A DNA stretch of 64,000 nt from CAVUCH01 sp963697705 (GTDB lineage: Bacteria; Acidobacteriota; Vicinamibacteria; Vicinamibacterales; JAENWD01). Positions within the stretch are counted from its first letter, which is position 1. Every line of letters begins with the position of its first letter. The position numbers were made by a program, and so were the translations under genes. The DNA lies in assembly GCA_963697705.1 (NCBI GenBank), contig CAVOPA010000009.1, positions 124,001-188,000 of the forward strand, given 5' to 3'. The notes beneath the pieces were generated by a model, which searched no databases, was not told the DNA's origin, and saw only the letters and a program-made list of their open reading frames with translations. Below, piece after piece: positions 50,511 to 59,514 of this stretch.

Positions 50511-51677
50511 ATGGAAATGAATCAGAATACGACGCCCTCCATGATCACATTCCCGGGCGACCTGTCGATTGCGACCGCCGTCGACGAGAGCTACGTCATG
50601 CCGGCGGCCGTGATGCTCGTCTCCGCGCTGCGCAACCTGCAGCGAGGCCTGAAGGCGAGAGTGATGGTGCTCGAGTCCGGGTTGAGTACCGTCAGCAAGC
50701 AGCGTATCGCGGCGAGCATCGAACGCTATCCCGCCACGCTCGAGTGGCTGGCGCTCGATGCCGGCTTGACGCCGGTCGCGGCGATCGCCAGACGCCCGGT
50801 GGCGGCGCTGAGCCTGCTGGCGGCTGACACTGTCGTTCCCGCAGACGTGCGCCGGTTGATCTATCTGGACGCTGACACGATCGTGCTCGGCAATCTGTGC
50901 CAGCTCTGGGAGACGCGGCTGAACGGCGCGCTCGCGGCCGCTGCGCCCGACGCGTATGCGCATCTGTCGCACGCGTCGCGCGTCGCGCAGGTGCAGGCGG
51001 TGGACGTGCCGGCGATGCCGCCCGACGCGGCGTACTTCAACGACGGCGTGATGCTGATCGACCTCGAGGGCTGGCGCACGCAGGGGATCGGGGCACGTGC
51101 CCGGGCGCTCATCACCGCACATCCGGAGACGCTCCTCGATCAGCAGGACGCGTTGAACGCGGTGCTGCAGGGGCGCTGGCTTCGCCTCAGTCCCGCATGG
51201 AACGTGCACCAGCCGGTCGGACACGTGCACGACTGGGCGCCGGAGGGCCTGACCAAGCCGGAGCTGGCGCAGGTGCTGCACGACCCGGACATCGTCCACT
51301 TCGTCGGGTCGTCGAAGCCGTGGGATGCGGACTGCCGTCACCTGTACGCGGAGCGCTTTCTCGGCTTTCTGAAGTACACGCCGTGGCGGCGGTGGACGCC
51401 CGCGGCGATGCCGCTCGTCCGCCGGACGCTGTTCCAGATGTTGAGGCGGCCCCACGCGCGCATCGACTGGTACGCGTGGAACGGGCTCGTGCGCACGCGC
51501 GATCGCGAGGTGTTCGGCGGCGCCGTGCGAACCGTGGCCCGTCATCCGTGGACCGTGGTCACCTACCCGGTGCACGTGCTCAAGTCTGGCGTCACGTCGT
51601 GGCGCAGGCGGCAGGCACGGAGGCGCGATGACCGGAGCGCGACGCCGGCGGCGGGGCCGCAGCGCACGGCCGTCTGA
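50511..51677 (+). CDS. Glycosyltransferase family 8
   Basis: This is a protein of about 388 residues of the LgtC/GspA type that uses a UDP-sugar with retention of configuration. Visible signatures are IATAVDESYVMPAAVMLVSA, the metal-binding DxD in RLIYLDADTIVLGNL, AYFNDGVMLIDLEGWR, LLDQQDALN, and the acceptor-side HFVGSSKPW. The C-terminus is a basic tail of about 60 residues that may bind the membrane. The start is uncertain (ATG 50511 or 50517, both before PGDLSIATAV). It is 21 bp upstream of the APC permease on the same strand, outside the main polysaccharide locus. Confidence 0.88.
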   Translation: MEMNQNTTPSMITFPGDLSIATAVDESYVMPAAVMLVSALRNLQRGLKARVMVLESGLSTVSKQRIAASIERYPATLEWLALDAGLTPVAAIARRPVAALSLLAADTVVPADVRRLIYLDADTIVLGNLCQLWETRLNGALAAAAPDAYAHLSHASRVAQVQAVDVPAMPPDAAYFNDGVMLIDLEGWRTQGIGARARALITAHPETLLDQQDALNAVLQGRWLRLSPAWNVHQPVGHVHDWAPEGLTKPELAQVLHDPDIVHFVGSSKPWDADCRHLYAERFLGFLKYTPWRRWTPAAMPLVRRTLFQMLRRPHARIDWYAWNGLVRTRDREVFGGAVRTVARHPWTVVTYPVHVLKSGVTSWRRRQARRRDDRSATPAAGPQRTAV

Positions 51678-51698
51678 TCCCGCCCGCACGCGTCGGAC

Positions 51699-53144
51699 AT
51701 GACCGGCAGACCCCTTCCCGCCGTCGGCCTGGTCCGGGGCCTCGGCCTCGCGGCATCCACCTCGGTCGTGGTCGGCAGCGTCATCGGCACGGGGATCTTC
51801 CTCAAGACCCGCGTGATGATGTGCAACGTCGAGACGCCGTGGCTCGTGCTCGCGGCGTGGATCGCCGCCGGCCTGCTCAGCCTCGCCGGCGCGCTGACCT
51901 ACGCGGAGCTCGCCGCGATGATGCCGCGCGCCGGCGGCGAGTACGTGTTCATCCGCGAGGGTTACGGCCGCTCCGTCGCCTTCCTGTACGGCTGGACGCA
52001 GTTCGCCGTTGCCTACACGGGATCGCAGGCGGCGAAGGGTGTGAGCTTCGCGATCTTCCTCAACAGCCTGGCCGGCGGGTCGCTCGATCGCACTGTCTAC
52101 ACCGCGCACCTGGGCGGCTCCGAGTACCCCTTCGGCATGTTGCAGGCGATCGCCCTCGCGGTGATCATCCTCGCGACGCTGGTGAACTGCCTCGCCGTCA
52201 GCGTCGGCGGTGGCATCTCCGTTGTCCTGACCGGCTTGAAAATTCTGGTCGTCCTCGCGATCGGCGGCGCGGCCTTCGCGCTCGCACAGGGGCAGTGGGC
52301 GCACTTCGCCATGAGCGGCGCGGGGGGAACGTGCGAAGGGGTGGAGGCCAGCGCGCGCGGCGGCCTGGCGGGCTTCGGCGCAGCCATGCTCGGGGCGCTC
52401 TGGGCCTACGACGGCTGGACCAACGTGACGATCGTGGCCGGCGAGGTGAAGCGGCCGCAGCGCAACCTCCCGCTCGCCCTCATCGGCGGGATGCTCATCA
52501 TCGCCGTGCTGTACGTCTTCGCGAACGTGGCGTATCTGTTCGTGCTGTCGCCGCTCGCGGTGGCGAGCGTGGCGAGCGCGTCCTCGGTGGCCGCGGAGGT
52601 CGCCCGCACGTATCTCGGTCCCGCAGCTGTCGGCGCGATCGCGATGGCGATGATGGTCTCGACGCTGGGCTCGCTGCACACGGGCACGATGGCGGGAGCG
52701 CGCATCTCGTACGCCATGGCGAGAGACGGCCTCTTCTTCCGGCCGCTCGCCCGGGTGAGCGTACGGACGCACGTGCCGGTGCATGCGCTGTTGCTGCAGT
52801 GTGCCGGGTCGTGCGTGCTCGCGCTGACCGGCTCGTTCGACACGCTCACCGATTACGTGATCTTCGCCGCGTGGATCTTCTACGGCCTCAACACCGCGTC
52901 GGTCTTCATCTTCCGGCGGCGGCTGCCGCACGTGGAGCGTCCATACCGCACGCTTGGCTACCCGGTTGTTCCTGTGCTGTTCCTGTGTGCAGCCGGCTGG
53001 TTGATCGTGAACACGTTTCTGGCGACGCCGCGGCAGGCATCGATCGGCGTCGGCATCATCGCGCTGGGGCTGCCCCTCTACTGGTATTTCGGCCGCTCCG
53101 CGGGGGCAGCGGCGAACGCACGGACGTACGTGGACGAAGAGTAG
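51699..53144 (+). CDS. APC-superfamily amino acid permease
   Basis: This is a 481-residue permease with 12 hydrophobic helices. Helix 1 has the unwound substrate-binding motif VVGSVIGTGIF. Helix 2 and the following loop AELAAMMPRAGGEYVFIREG, the conserved LWAYDGWTNVTIVAGEVKRP and YAMARDGLFFRPLARV are typical of LAT-like (SLC7-type) exchangers and amino acid transporters. The start is the ATG at 51699. It may be co-transcribed with the GT8 gene. The substrate is not predictable. Confidence 0.9.
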   Translation: MTGRPLPAVGLVRGLGLAASTSVVVGSVIGTGIFLKTRVMMCNVETPWLVLAAWIAAGLLSLAGALTYAELAAMMPRAGGEYVFIREGYGRSVAFLYGWTQFAVAYTGSQAAKGVSFAIFLNSLAGGSLDRTVYTAHLGGSEYPFGMLQAIALAVIILATLVNCLAVSVGGGISVVLTGLKILVVLAIGGAAFALAQGQWAHFAMSGAGGTCEGVEASARGGLAGFGAAMLGALWAYDGWTNVTIVAGEVKRPQRNLPLALIGGMLIIAVLYVFANVAYLFVLSPLAVASVASASSVAAEVARTYLGPAAVGAIAMAMMVSTLGSLHTGTMAGARISYAMARDGLFFRPLARVSVRTHVPVHALLLQCAGSCVLALTGSFDTLTDYVIFAAWIFYGLNTASVFIFRRRLPHVERPYRTLGYPVVPVLFLCAAGWLIVNTFLATPRQASIGVGIIALGLPLYWYFGRSAGAAANARTYVDEE

Positions 53145-53370
53145 ACGTCACCCTGCTTACTCCTGTACTCACTCGATTGGGTGCGGTTCCGGGTCCCAGC
53201 TTCCATCTCAGGCTTCATCGCGCACGCTTCCCGTCTGGAGGTGGTCTCGAAGAGTCCGTGCTGGTTTCGGATTTCCTGCTTGGAACCCGGAACATGCGGA
53301 ACCCGACCTGGAGTCTGCTCGGCACCGGGAACCCTAACCACCGCAGGTGAGTTCCGGGTCTCGAGGTGGC

Positions 53371-53401
53371 GGTCGGGTCCGCGTCGTTGTCGGACCCGAC
53401 C
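53371..53401. terminator. Perfect 11-bp inverted repeat between permease and csbD
   Basis: GGTCGGGTCCG (53371-53381) and CGGACCCGACC (53391-53401) form a perfect 11-bp stem with a nine-base loop. It lies 12 bp beyond the csbD stop (minus strand) and 227 bp after the permease stop. It lacks a T-tract on either side, so it is a probable bidirectional terminator or transcript-stabilising hairpin. Confidence 0.5.
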
Positions 53402-53412
53402 AGCCCCGCCCG

Positions 53413-53616
53413 CTACCGCTTGATGTTCTCGCCGATGTCTTCGATCGCCTCGCCGACCTCACGGCGCGCGCGGCCGAGTGTGTCCTTGGTATCGCCGGAG
53501 ATCTCGTCGGCGACGCCTTCGTCGTGCAGGCGTTCGTTGTCCGTCAGATCCCCCGCCGCCTGCTTCACACGGCCCTTCAGCGACTCGGCTTTGCCTTCCA
53601 GTTCGTCCTTGTTCAT
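53413..53616 (-). CDS. csbD: CsbD family stress protein
   Basis: This is a 67-residue hydrophilic helical protein: MNKDELEGKAESLKGRVKQA, then GDLTDNERLHDEGVADEISG and a charged helix. This is the CsbD pattern (general stress proteins, e.g. Bacillus subtilis CsbD and E. coli YjbJ). The biochemical role is unknown. The ATG at 53616 is preceded by a strong GGAGGAGGA Shine-Dalgarno sequence. It stands alone, with a hairpin just beyond its stop. Confidence 0.92.
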   Translation of the reverse strand: MNKDELEGKAESLKGRVKQAAGDLTDNERLHDEGVADEISGDTKDTLGRARREVGEAIEDIGENIKR

Positions 53617-53760
53617 CTCGTTGATCCTCCTCCTGGCACAGGAGCATGGTCTGTGCCAGCGCGGTGTTAGGGCGGCGCAGCGATTGCGCCGCGCTTACCT
53701 GAGCCACACATATACTTCGCGTTGCGGCAAGCGCCGCGACCTCTCGCGTTGAGCACCCTG

Positions 53761-54140
53761 ATGACCACATTCATGCCCTACGTCCTCATCGTGGCGGCTC
53801 CTTCGGAGCTCTCGCGCGCTTCGTGGTGTCGCAGGCTTCCAGCGTGCTGCTCGCCAGCCGAATTCCGATCGGCACTTGATCGTCAACGTCAACGGCTCCT
53901 TCTTGTTGGGACTGCTCTACGCGCTGATGGTGACGCGCGGCTTGGCGCTGCCCAACACGCAGAAGCCGCGCGGCTCGCGTTTGGCGTCGGCTTCCCGGGC
54001 TCCTTCACGACGTTCTCGACCTTCACGCTCGACACGCACGTGCTGCTGACCGATGGGTGGCCGGAGCTCGCGACGGCGAACGTCTGGCGGGGATACCGGC
54101 TCTTCGCGCGGGCTTGCTGGTCGGAAAGGCCTGTCTGTAG
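53761..54140 (+). pseudogene. crcB: Degraded crcB (fluoride channel Fluc) with several frameshifts
   Basis: CrcB signatures are spread over three or more frames. MTTFMPYVLIVA begins at 53761. GSFGALARFVVSQAS then LASRIPIGT follows in a second frame, ending in TGA at 53877. IVNVNGSFLLGLLYALMV is in a third. FGVGFPGSFTTFSTFTLDTH is in yet another. CrcB proteins are about 125 residues with exactly these elements in this order (G-T-L-x-V-N-x-x-G-S-F-L-L-G, then G-F-x-G-x-F-T-T-F-S-T-F). The tail also changes frame before TAG at 54138. At least three indels make it non-functional unless the sequence is wrong. No fluoride riboswitch is recognisable upstream. Confidence 0.75.
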
Positions 54141-54170
54141 GAGGTTCGTTTGTGTTCACCAGGCGAACGG

Positions 54171-55319
54171 TCACTTCTGAGCGGGCGGATACGCCTCCGC
54201 GAGCCGCGCCTGGAAATCGTCGAGAGACTGGAGCGCGCGGTTCAGAAAGGCCTCCTGCAGCGGCACGCCGTTCCCGAGATCGCTGAGCAGGCTGCCCACG
54301 GCAGGTCCTCCCGCCTCCTCGAGCAGCCGCCGACCGGCGAGCCCGCTCATGGCGTACGAACGCTTCGCATCCGCAGCGTCGCTCCCCGTGAAGCCGCCCT
54401 CGAGAGTATCGAGCCGGATCGCGCCACCGGCTCCGATCGCCTGCTCCGCCCACGACAAGTCGTCGCGCTCGAGGGCTGACGCGAGGCCCTCGTGCAGCCA
54501 CAGCGGCACGCCGTGCCGCGCGACCGTGTAGATGAGCGCATGGGTGAACTCGTGGGCGAGGACGCGATCGAGCTCCTTCGCATCGCCGCTGAGGGCGCCG
54601 CGGATCGGAACGCGGATGGTACCGTCGTAAGCGGCCGCCGCCCAGCCCGGTGACCGCGTGACGTCGTGGAACTGCTCCTTCGTGTACAGCACGACCTCGA
54701 TCGGCCGCTCGGGATATGTCGCGAGCAGCTGCGCGATGCGCCAATAGGCGGCCTCGAGCGACTCCAGCGCACGGGACGCGAGTGCCGCTTCAGACGGTCC
54801 CTCGAACGACACCGTGAAGTGCGTGCCCACCGATTGACGCATGCGGCCGTGCACCTCGGCTTCGGTGCGCCAGCGTGCGAGCGTAGCCGCTATCTCCGGT
54901 TCGTCCGGCGCCTGTGCCGCAAGCGCTTCGAACACCCGGATCGCCTCGTCGAGCTCACCCGTGCGGTGCAGGACCTGTCCGAGAAAATAGCGAGCGATGG
55001 CGAGGTCGGGTGCGAGCTGGAGCACGATGGCCAGCTCCTCGCGCGCCGTCTGGTCCTGGCCGCGCAGGTAGGCGGCCTGCGCCGCTCCGAGATGGACCAG
55101 AGGCTCGGCCGGGTATTTCGCAATGAGCTCCCGGAACGCCGCTTCCGCTTCCTCGCCGCGGCCCGCCTCGAGCGCCGCAAATGCACGCTTGGCGAGCTGG
55201 ACGACCTTGTCGTCAGCGGCGCGCGGACGATCGAGCGAGCGCTGACCCGCGCGGCCTGACGCCGGCACTCCCGCCGTCACCGCCACCCAGACGACAAGCG
55301 CGCGCGCCCAGGACCTCAC
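54171..55319 (-). CDS. Secreted TPR protein with Peptidase_MA (gluzincin) domain
   Basis: This is a 382-residue exported protein: hydrophobic signal (ARALVVWVAVTAGVPASGRA), three to four TPR-like helix pairs (about 38-150; AFRELIAKYPAEPLVHLGAA, GELDEAIRVFEALAAQAPDE), then a metallopeptidase domain. The zinc motif is HEFTH (about 256-260) in DRVLAHEFTHALIY, with the third ligand likely Glu277 in LWLHEGLASALE. The start is GTG 55319, chosen because it begins the signal peptide; an in-frame extension to 55568 has none. It probably cleaves or binds envelope proteins; no partner gene is adjacent. Confidence 0.85.
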   Translation of the reverse strand: MRSWARALVVWVAVTAGVPASGRAGQRSLDRPRAADDKVVQLAKRAFAALEAGRGEEAEAAFRELIAKYPAEPLVHLGAAQAAYLRGQDQTAREELAIVLQLAPDLAIARYFLGQVLHRTGELDEAIRVFEALAAQAPDEPEIAATLARWRTEAEVHGRMRQSVGTHFTVSFEGPSEAALASRALESLEAAYWRIAQLLATYPERPIEVVLYTKEQFHDVTRSPGWAAAAYDGTIRVPIRGALSGDAKELDRVLAHEFTHALIYTVARHGVPLWLHEGLASALERDDLSWAEQAIGAGGAIRLDTLEGGFTGSDAADAKRSYAMSGLAGRRLLEEAGGPAVGSLLSDLGNGVPLQEAFLNRALQSLDDFQARLAEAYPPAQK

Positions 55320-56225
55320 GATGCGATTATGCCCGACGTGTAACCGTCTGTTCACAGAGAAGGCGGGGGTGTCGCGGATCGATTGTCGATCTGACAGCCG
55401 CATAGGGGCTTCCCGCGGCGCCCGCTGCATGGGCACAAAAACAAAAAACAAAACGGACTGCAGCTTCGCACTTCGGAAAGCTTCTTCTGTATGTCGTGGC
55501 GACAAGCCACGGCCAATCACGAAGCTCACGAAGGATCCGTTTGAGACGGGTTGCAGGTGGCCAAGCACCTTCGTGAATCCGTCTCGACAGCCATTCCTCT
55601 GGCTTAGTGCTGACTTTTACAAATACGGTGGCATTCGGCCGCCGATGCATCCCGCCTCGCAGCGTTGCTCGTCAGTCGAATACTCCCGGTATGCTCCCTC
55701 CTCGCGCCTTGCGAGGCGGGCGCCTCCGCGCCCTCGGTGCGTCACCGTATTTATGAAAGGCAGCACTTAGGCCCCGCTGTCAGCTCCAAGCGGCGGCGAC
55801 TCCTTCCCGCTCGCGACCCGCGTTCGGCATCTCGTTCGATCGATGTTCCCGTTTCCGGAATCCTGGAAGCGCCCACAGAGCGACGCGCGCGGGCCGCAGG
55901 CCCGCTCAAGGCTGGCTTCGCCAGACGCGCGTCGCCACGCCGGCCGTGGTCCACGCGGTGGCCCGGTCCTAACCGCTCTTCGTGTTCTTGGTGGTGGTGC
56001 TCTTCGTGTCCTTCGTGTGAAAGCGGAACCCGGCAGCTGGAATACGTCGAGGTGGGCGCGGACGCGGCGAAGGCCGGTTTCCGTTTTCGTGTCCTGCCGA
56101 GGCCGCGAGGATCCCATGCCGCCGCCCGTCAGCTTGCGCGTCAGTGAAGCCGGTGATCGACCACACGACGGCGAAGCTGTCCGCAGAAACCACGGCGCGG
56201 GACAGCGCCACGCCGCGGTCGCGGA
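55320..56225. other. 906-bp gene-poor region
   Basis: No supportable gene was found: open frames here are short, lack domains and have poor starts. The region is relatively AT-rich at 55430-55530 and around 55600. It contains the inverted-repeat element listed separately, a CCTCGC...GCGAGG hairpin inside it, and short direct repeats of CACGAAG / CTTCGTG near 55517-55535 and 55978-56020. Confidence 0.6.
55602..55772. repeat. Approximately 170-bp element with imperfect terminal inverted repeats
   Basis: The left arm 55602-55632 (containing TAGTGCTGACTTTTACAAAT then ACGGTG) matches the reverse complement of the right arm 55741-55772 at about 26 of 31 positions. The interior holds a second small perfect hairpin (CCTCGC GCCTT GCGAGG) and GC-rich sequence, and no open frame. 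This structure suggests a miniature inverted-repeat element, REP-like bundle or structured RNA. No transposase is nearby. Confidence 0.55.
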
Positions 56226-59045
56226 CTACTGGACGGGTCCCGCCGGCGCCGCGGCAGGCTTCGAGAAGTCGCCGGCCTTTACGGTCGAAATCGTCGACGC
56301 GTTGAGGTGCCGTTTCATGGCCTCCTGGATCTGGGCGGGGGTAAGGGCGGCGATCTTCGATTCGAGGGTCGCGTCCCACGCCAGCGTCCGGTCCAGGAAC
56401 AGGTAGCTCGCCAGCGTCCGTGCGAGCGAGGCGTCCTGCGCGCGGCCGACCTGCCGTCCCTGCAGCAGGCCCGACTTGGCCTCCTTCACTTCCTGTTCGG
56501 TGAAGCCCTGCGCGAGCACACGCTCGATCTCCTCGGTGACAGCCGCTTCGAGCTTGGAGGCGTTCTGCGGCGCGTAGATCGCGAAGGCGACGAACGATCC
56601 CGACTGGTCGAGCGCGCTCGCCTGGAACTGCGATCCAACCCCGTACGACAGGCCTTCCTTCTGTCGAATCCTCACGGCGAGGCGCGAGTTGAGGAAGCCG
56701 CCGCCCAGCATGTAGTTGCCCAGCACCATCGCCGGGTAGTCCGGGTCATCGTCGCGCAGTTTCAGGTTGAGGCCGGCGATGAAGAACGCGTTCGCCTTGT
56801 CCGGCGCCTCGATCGAGGTGTGGAGGGCGTCGACCTCCTGGTAGGGCCTCGGTACGCGCGTGAACGAATGCGGACTCTTCCACGAGCCGAACAGCTCGGT
56901 GACCTGCTTCTCCGCCGCCGCATCGAAGTCGCCGACGATGGCAAGTTCGCCGACCGAGGCGCCGTAGAAGCCGGTGTAGAACGCCTTCACCTGCTCGAGC
57001 GTCGCGCTCTTGTACTCCTCCATCGACTCCTGCGGTGTCGGCACGTAGCGGACGTCGCCTTTCGGATACGGGTTGGCGTGCCGTGAAAACGCATTCGATG
57101 CGAGCGCAGACGGTTCGGTGCGCTGCTGCTCGATGCCCGCGAGGTTCTCTTCCCGCAGCTGTTCGAGCTCGCTCGCGGGGAACGAGGGGCTCTCGAGCAT
57201 CTCCGCGACGAGTGCGAGCGCCGCCGGAAAGTTGTCGCGGATGGTCTCGACCGTGACCGTTGCCTGCGTCGGCCCACCGGCGATCGACACGCGGGCCTTC
57301 AGCCGATCGAGCTCGTCCTTCAACTCCTGGCGCGTGTGCTTCGCGGTGCCGCGCATCAGCATGTCGGCCGTGAGGTCCGCCACGGCCGACGTGTTCATCA
57401 GGCTCTTCTCGTCACCGAACCGCAGCGTCATCGCGGCGACGACGGCGGCGCCGCGCGTCTTCTTCGGCAGCAGCGCGACCTTCAACCCTGACGGCAGCGT
57501 CGATCGGGTCGTCCGCGATTCGATGCTGGCTGGCGCCGGATCGAAGGCCTCTCCGGCGGCCACGGCCGTGTCGCCCTTGTAGTCCTTGAGCAGCGCTGCC
57601 ACATCGGGCGTCGCCGGGATCTCCGCGCGATCGGGCTTGGGCGTGGGGATGAACACGCCGACCGTCCGGTTCGACGGCTTCAGGTAGGCGGCGGCGACGC
57701 GCTGCACGTCTTCGAGCTTCGCCTCCCGCACGCGGTCGCGGTTGAGGAACAGGAGGCGCCAGTCGCCCGCGCCGATCCATTCCGACAGCTCGAGCCCCAC
57801 GCGCTCCGAGGAGTTGAGCGTGAGTTCGATGTTCTTGAGGATAGTTCCGCGTGCTCGGTCGACTTCCTCCGCGGTGATGGCCTGCTTCACCGTGGCGTCG
57901 ATGGTGGCGAGCATCGTCTCCTCCGCGTCGGCCAGCGGCGACTCCTGCCGGACTTCCGCCTGGAGCAGCAAGTACGCCGGATCGTGGAGGAACAGGAACT
58001 CCGTGCCGACCGACGAGGCTTTCTTCGTCTCGACCAGTGCCTTGTACAGGCGCCCGGCGGGCGCGGCGCCGAGCACCTGCTCGAGCAGCGCGACCGCGGC
58101 GGCATCCGGATGCGCGCCGGCCGGGACATGATAGGCAACTGCGACGAATTGAACATCGCCCACACGCTTCAGCTCGACGCGCCGCTCGCCATCCTGCACG
58201 GGCTCGGCCGTGTACGTGCGCGGCAGCGGGCGCGTGGGCTTCGGGATGCCCGAGAAGATGGTGCTGACCAGAGCGAGCGTCTTGGTCTCGTCGAACTTGC
58301 CCGCAACGAGCAGGTAGGCGTTGTCGGGCTGGTAATACGTCCGGTAGAAGGCCTGCAGCCGATCGATCGGCACGTTCTCGAGATCGGCGCGGGCGCCGAT
58401 GGTGGAGTGGCCGTAGTTGTGCCACAGGAACGCGGTCGAGAGCACGCGCTCGCCGAGGATGGCGCCGGGCGAGTTCTCGCCCATCTCGAACTCGTTGCGC
58501 ACCACCGTCATCTCGCTGTCGAGATCCTTCCGCGCGACGAAGGAGTTCACCATCCGGTCGGCCTCGAGATCGAGCGCCCAGCGCAGGTTTTCATCGGTCG
58601 CCTGAAAGGTCTCGAAGTAATTCGTGCGATCGAACCACGTCGAGCCGTTCGGCCGCGCGCCGTGCGAGGTCAGCTCCTGCGGGATGTTCCGATGCTTCGG
58701 TGTCCCCTTGAACAGCAAGTGCTCGAGCAGATGCGCCATGCCCGTTTCGCCGTACGCCTCGTGGCGCGAGCCGACCATGTAGGTCATGTTCACGGTGACC
58801 GTTGCCTTCGTCTGGTCGGGAAACAGCAGGACGTGCAGGCCGTTGCCGAGGACGTACTCCGTGATGCCCTCGACCGCCGTGACCTTCACCGGCGGCGTCG
58901 CCGCGCGGGGGGGCGCCGATGCGCGCTTGGCGGCCGGAGCGGGAGGAGCCTGCGGTGCCGTCCGCGCCGGCGCCGGTGCCTGCGCCCACAACGGCGGTCC
59001 GAGCAGTGCGGTAAACAGGAGAACGGAGGCGAGTACTCTTCTCAC
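56226..59045 (-). CDS. M16 family zinc metallopeptidase (pitrilysin-like, two-half)
   Basis: This is a 939-residue secreted peptidase: signal peptide ending near LLGPPLWAQ, a Pro/Ala linker of about 30 residues, then the first M16 domain with the inverted zinc motif HLLEH (His at about 105 and 109) in GMAHLLEHLLFKGT. A later Glu is in the ENLRWALDLEADRM region. M16_C, and a second M16-like half without the zinc motif (from about 510: TLPSGLKVALLPKKTRGAAV) with its M16_C follow. Such two-half proteins form a clamshell that degrades peptides in the periplasm. The GTG at 59045 was chosen because GAGGA sits eight bases upstream; a TTG lies at 59051. It is long and intact despite broken neighbours. 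Confidence 0.92.
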   Translation of the reverse strand: MRRVLASVLLFTALLGPPLWAQAPAPARTAPQAPPAPAAKRASAPPRAATPPVKVTAVEGITEYVLGNGLHVLLFPDQTKATVTVNMTYMVGSRHEAYGETGMAHLLEHLLFKGTPKHRNIPQELTSHGARPNGSTWFDRTNYFETFQATDENLRWALDLEADRMVNSFVARKDLDSEMTVVRNEFEMGENSPGAILGERVLSTAFLWHNYGHSTIGARADLENVPIDRLQAFYRTYYQPDNAYLLVAGKFDETKTLALVSTIFSGIPKPTRPLPRTYTAEPVQDGERRVELKRVGDVQFVAVAYHVPAGAHPDAAAVALLEQVLGAAPAGRLYKALVETKKASSVGTEFLFLHDPAYLLLQAEVRQESPLADAEETMLATIDATVKQAITAEEVDRARGTILKNIELTLNSSERVGLELSEWIGAGDWRLLFLNRDRVREAKLEDVQRVAAAYLKPSNRTVGVFIPTPKPDRAEIPATPDVAALLKDYKGDTAVAAGEAFDPAPASIESRTTRSTLPSGLKVALLPKKTRGAAVVAAMTLRFGDEKSLMNTSAVADLTADMLMRGTAKHTRQELKDELDRLKARVSIAGGPTQATVTVETIRDNFPAALALVAEMLESPSFPASELEQLREENLAGIEQQRTEPSALASNAFSRHANPYPKGDVRYVPTPQESMEEYKSATLEQVKAFYTGFYGASVGELAIVGDFDAAAEKQVTELFGSWKSPHSFTRVPRPYQEVDALHTSIEAPDKANAFFIAGLNLKLRDDDPDYPAMVLGNYMLGGGFLNSRLAVRIRQKEGLSYGVGSQFQASALDQSGSFVAFAIYAPQNASKLEAAVTEEIERVLAQGFTEQEVKEAKSGLLQGRQVGRAQDASLARTLASYLFLDRTLAWDATLESKIAALTPAQIQEAMKRHLNASTISTVKAGDFSKPAAAPAGPVQ

Positions 59046-59051
59046 GTGCAA

Positions 59052-59514
59052 ATTCCTCGTGCGGCGCCTTCGCCGCGTCGCGGTTGAGCGAAATGTCTGA
59101 TGCTGACAGCCGGACCGAGATCCAGCCGACTGCCTCAGGCCCCTTCTCAGCTACTCCAGCAGGTCAGTTCTAAATTGGACGTCAACGTCATCTGTTGTCC
59201 GTTATTCGCCATCCACCCCCGGTCATCCGGCGTCCGGCGCCCGGCGTTTGGCATTCGGCGTTTGGCATTCCGCACCAACCGTCACGCCCGTAAGAGACCA
59301 GGGCCGGGGTAGGCGCCGGGGCAGGCGTTCGCATGGGTGTGCTCCGCGTCTATTCTGTCCTACGATACGGGTCGGCGCGCGTTCCGGCGTGGGACGGGCG
59401 GTGCCGTGGGTGTCTGGAGCCAAAACTCAAGACCCAGAACCCGAAACCAACGCACAACCCTTGGACCAAGAAGGTCCCGCTGACCGCTTCAGCAGCCAAT
59501 TCCTGGACCCACCC
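59052..59514. promoter_or_regulatory. 463-bp divergent gap between M16 peptidase and trpB2
   Basis: No gene is seen. It contains short direct repeats of GGCGTTTGGCATTC-like sequence (about 59226-59272) of no clear function, and must hold both promoters. An in-frame upstream extension of the trpB2 frame exists but has no similarity to the family. Confidence 0.4.

Noticed and set aside
50271..52931. An open frame of nearly 890 codons on the minus strand over the GT8 and permease genes
   Set aside because: The composition is Arg/His-rich with no domain, whereas both plus-strand genes show catalytic or transport motifs throughout.
53640..53760. Fluoride riboswitch upstream of the broken crcB
   Set aside because: The conserved core and pseudoknot sequence could not be found in the leader.
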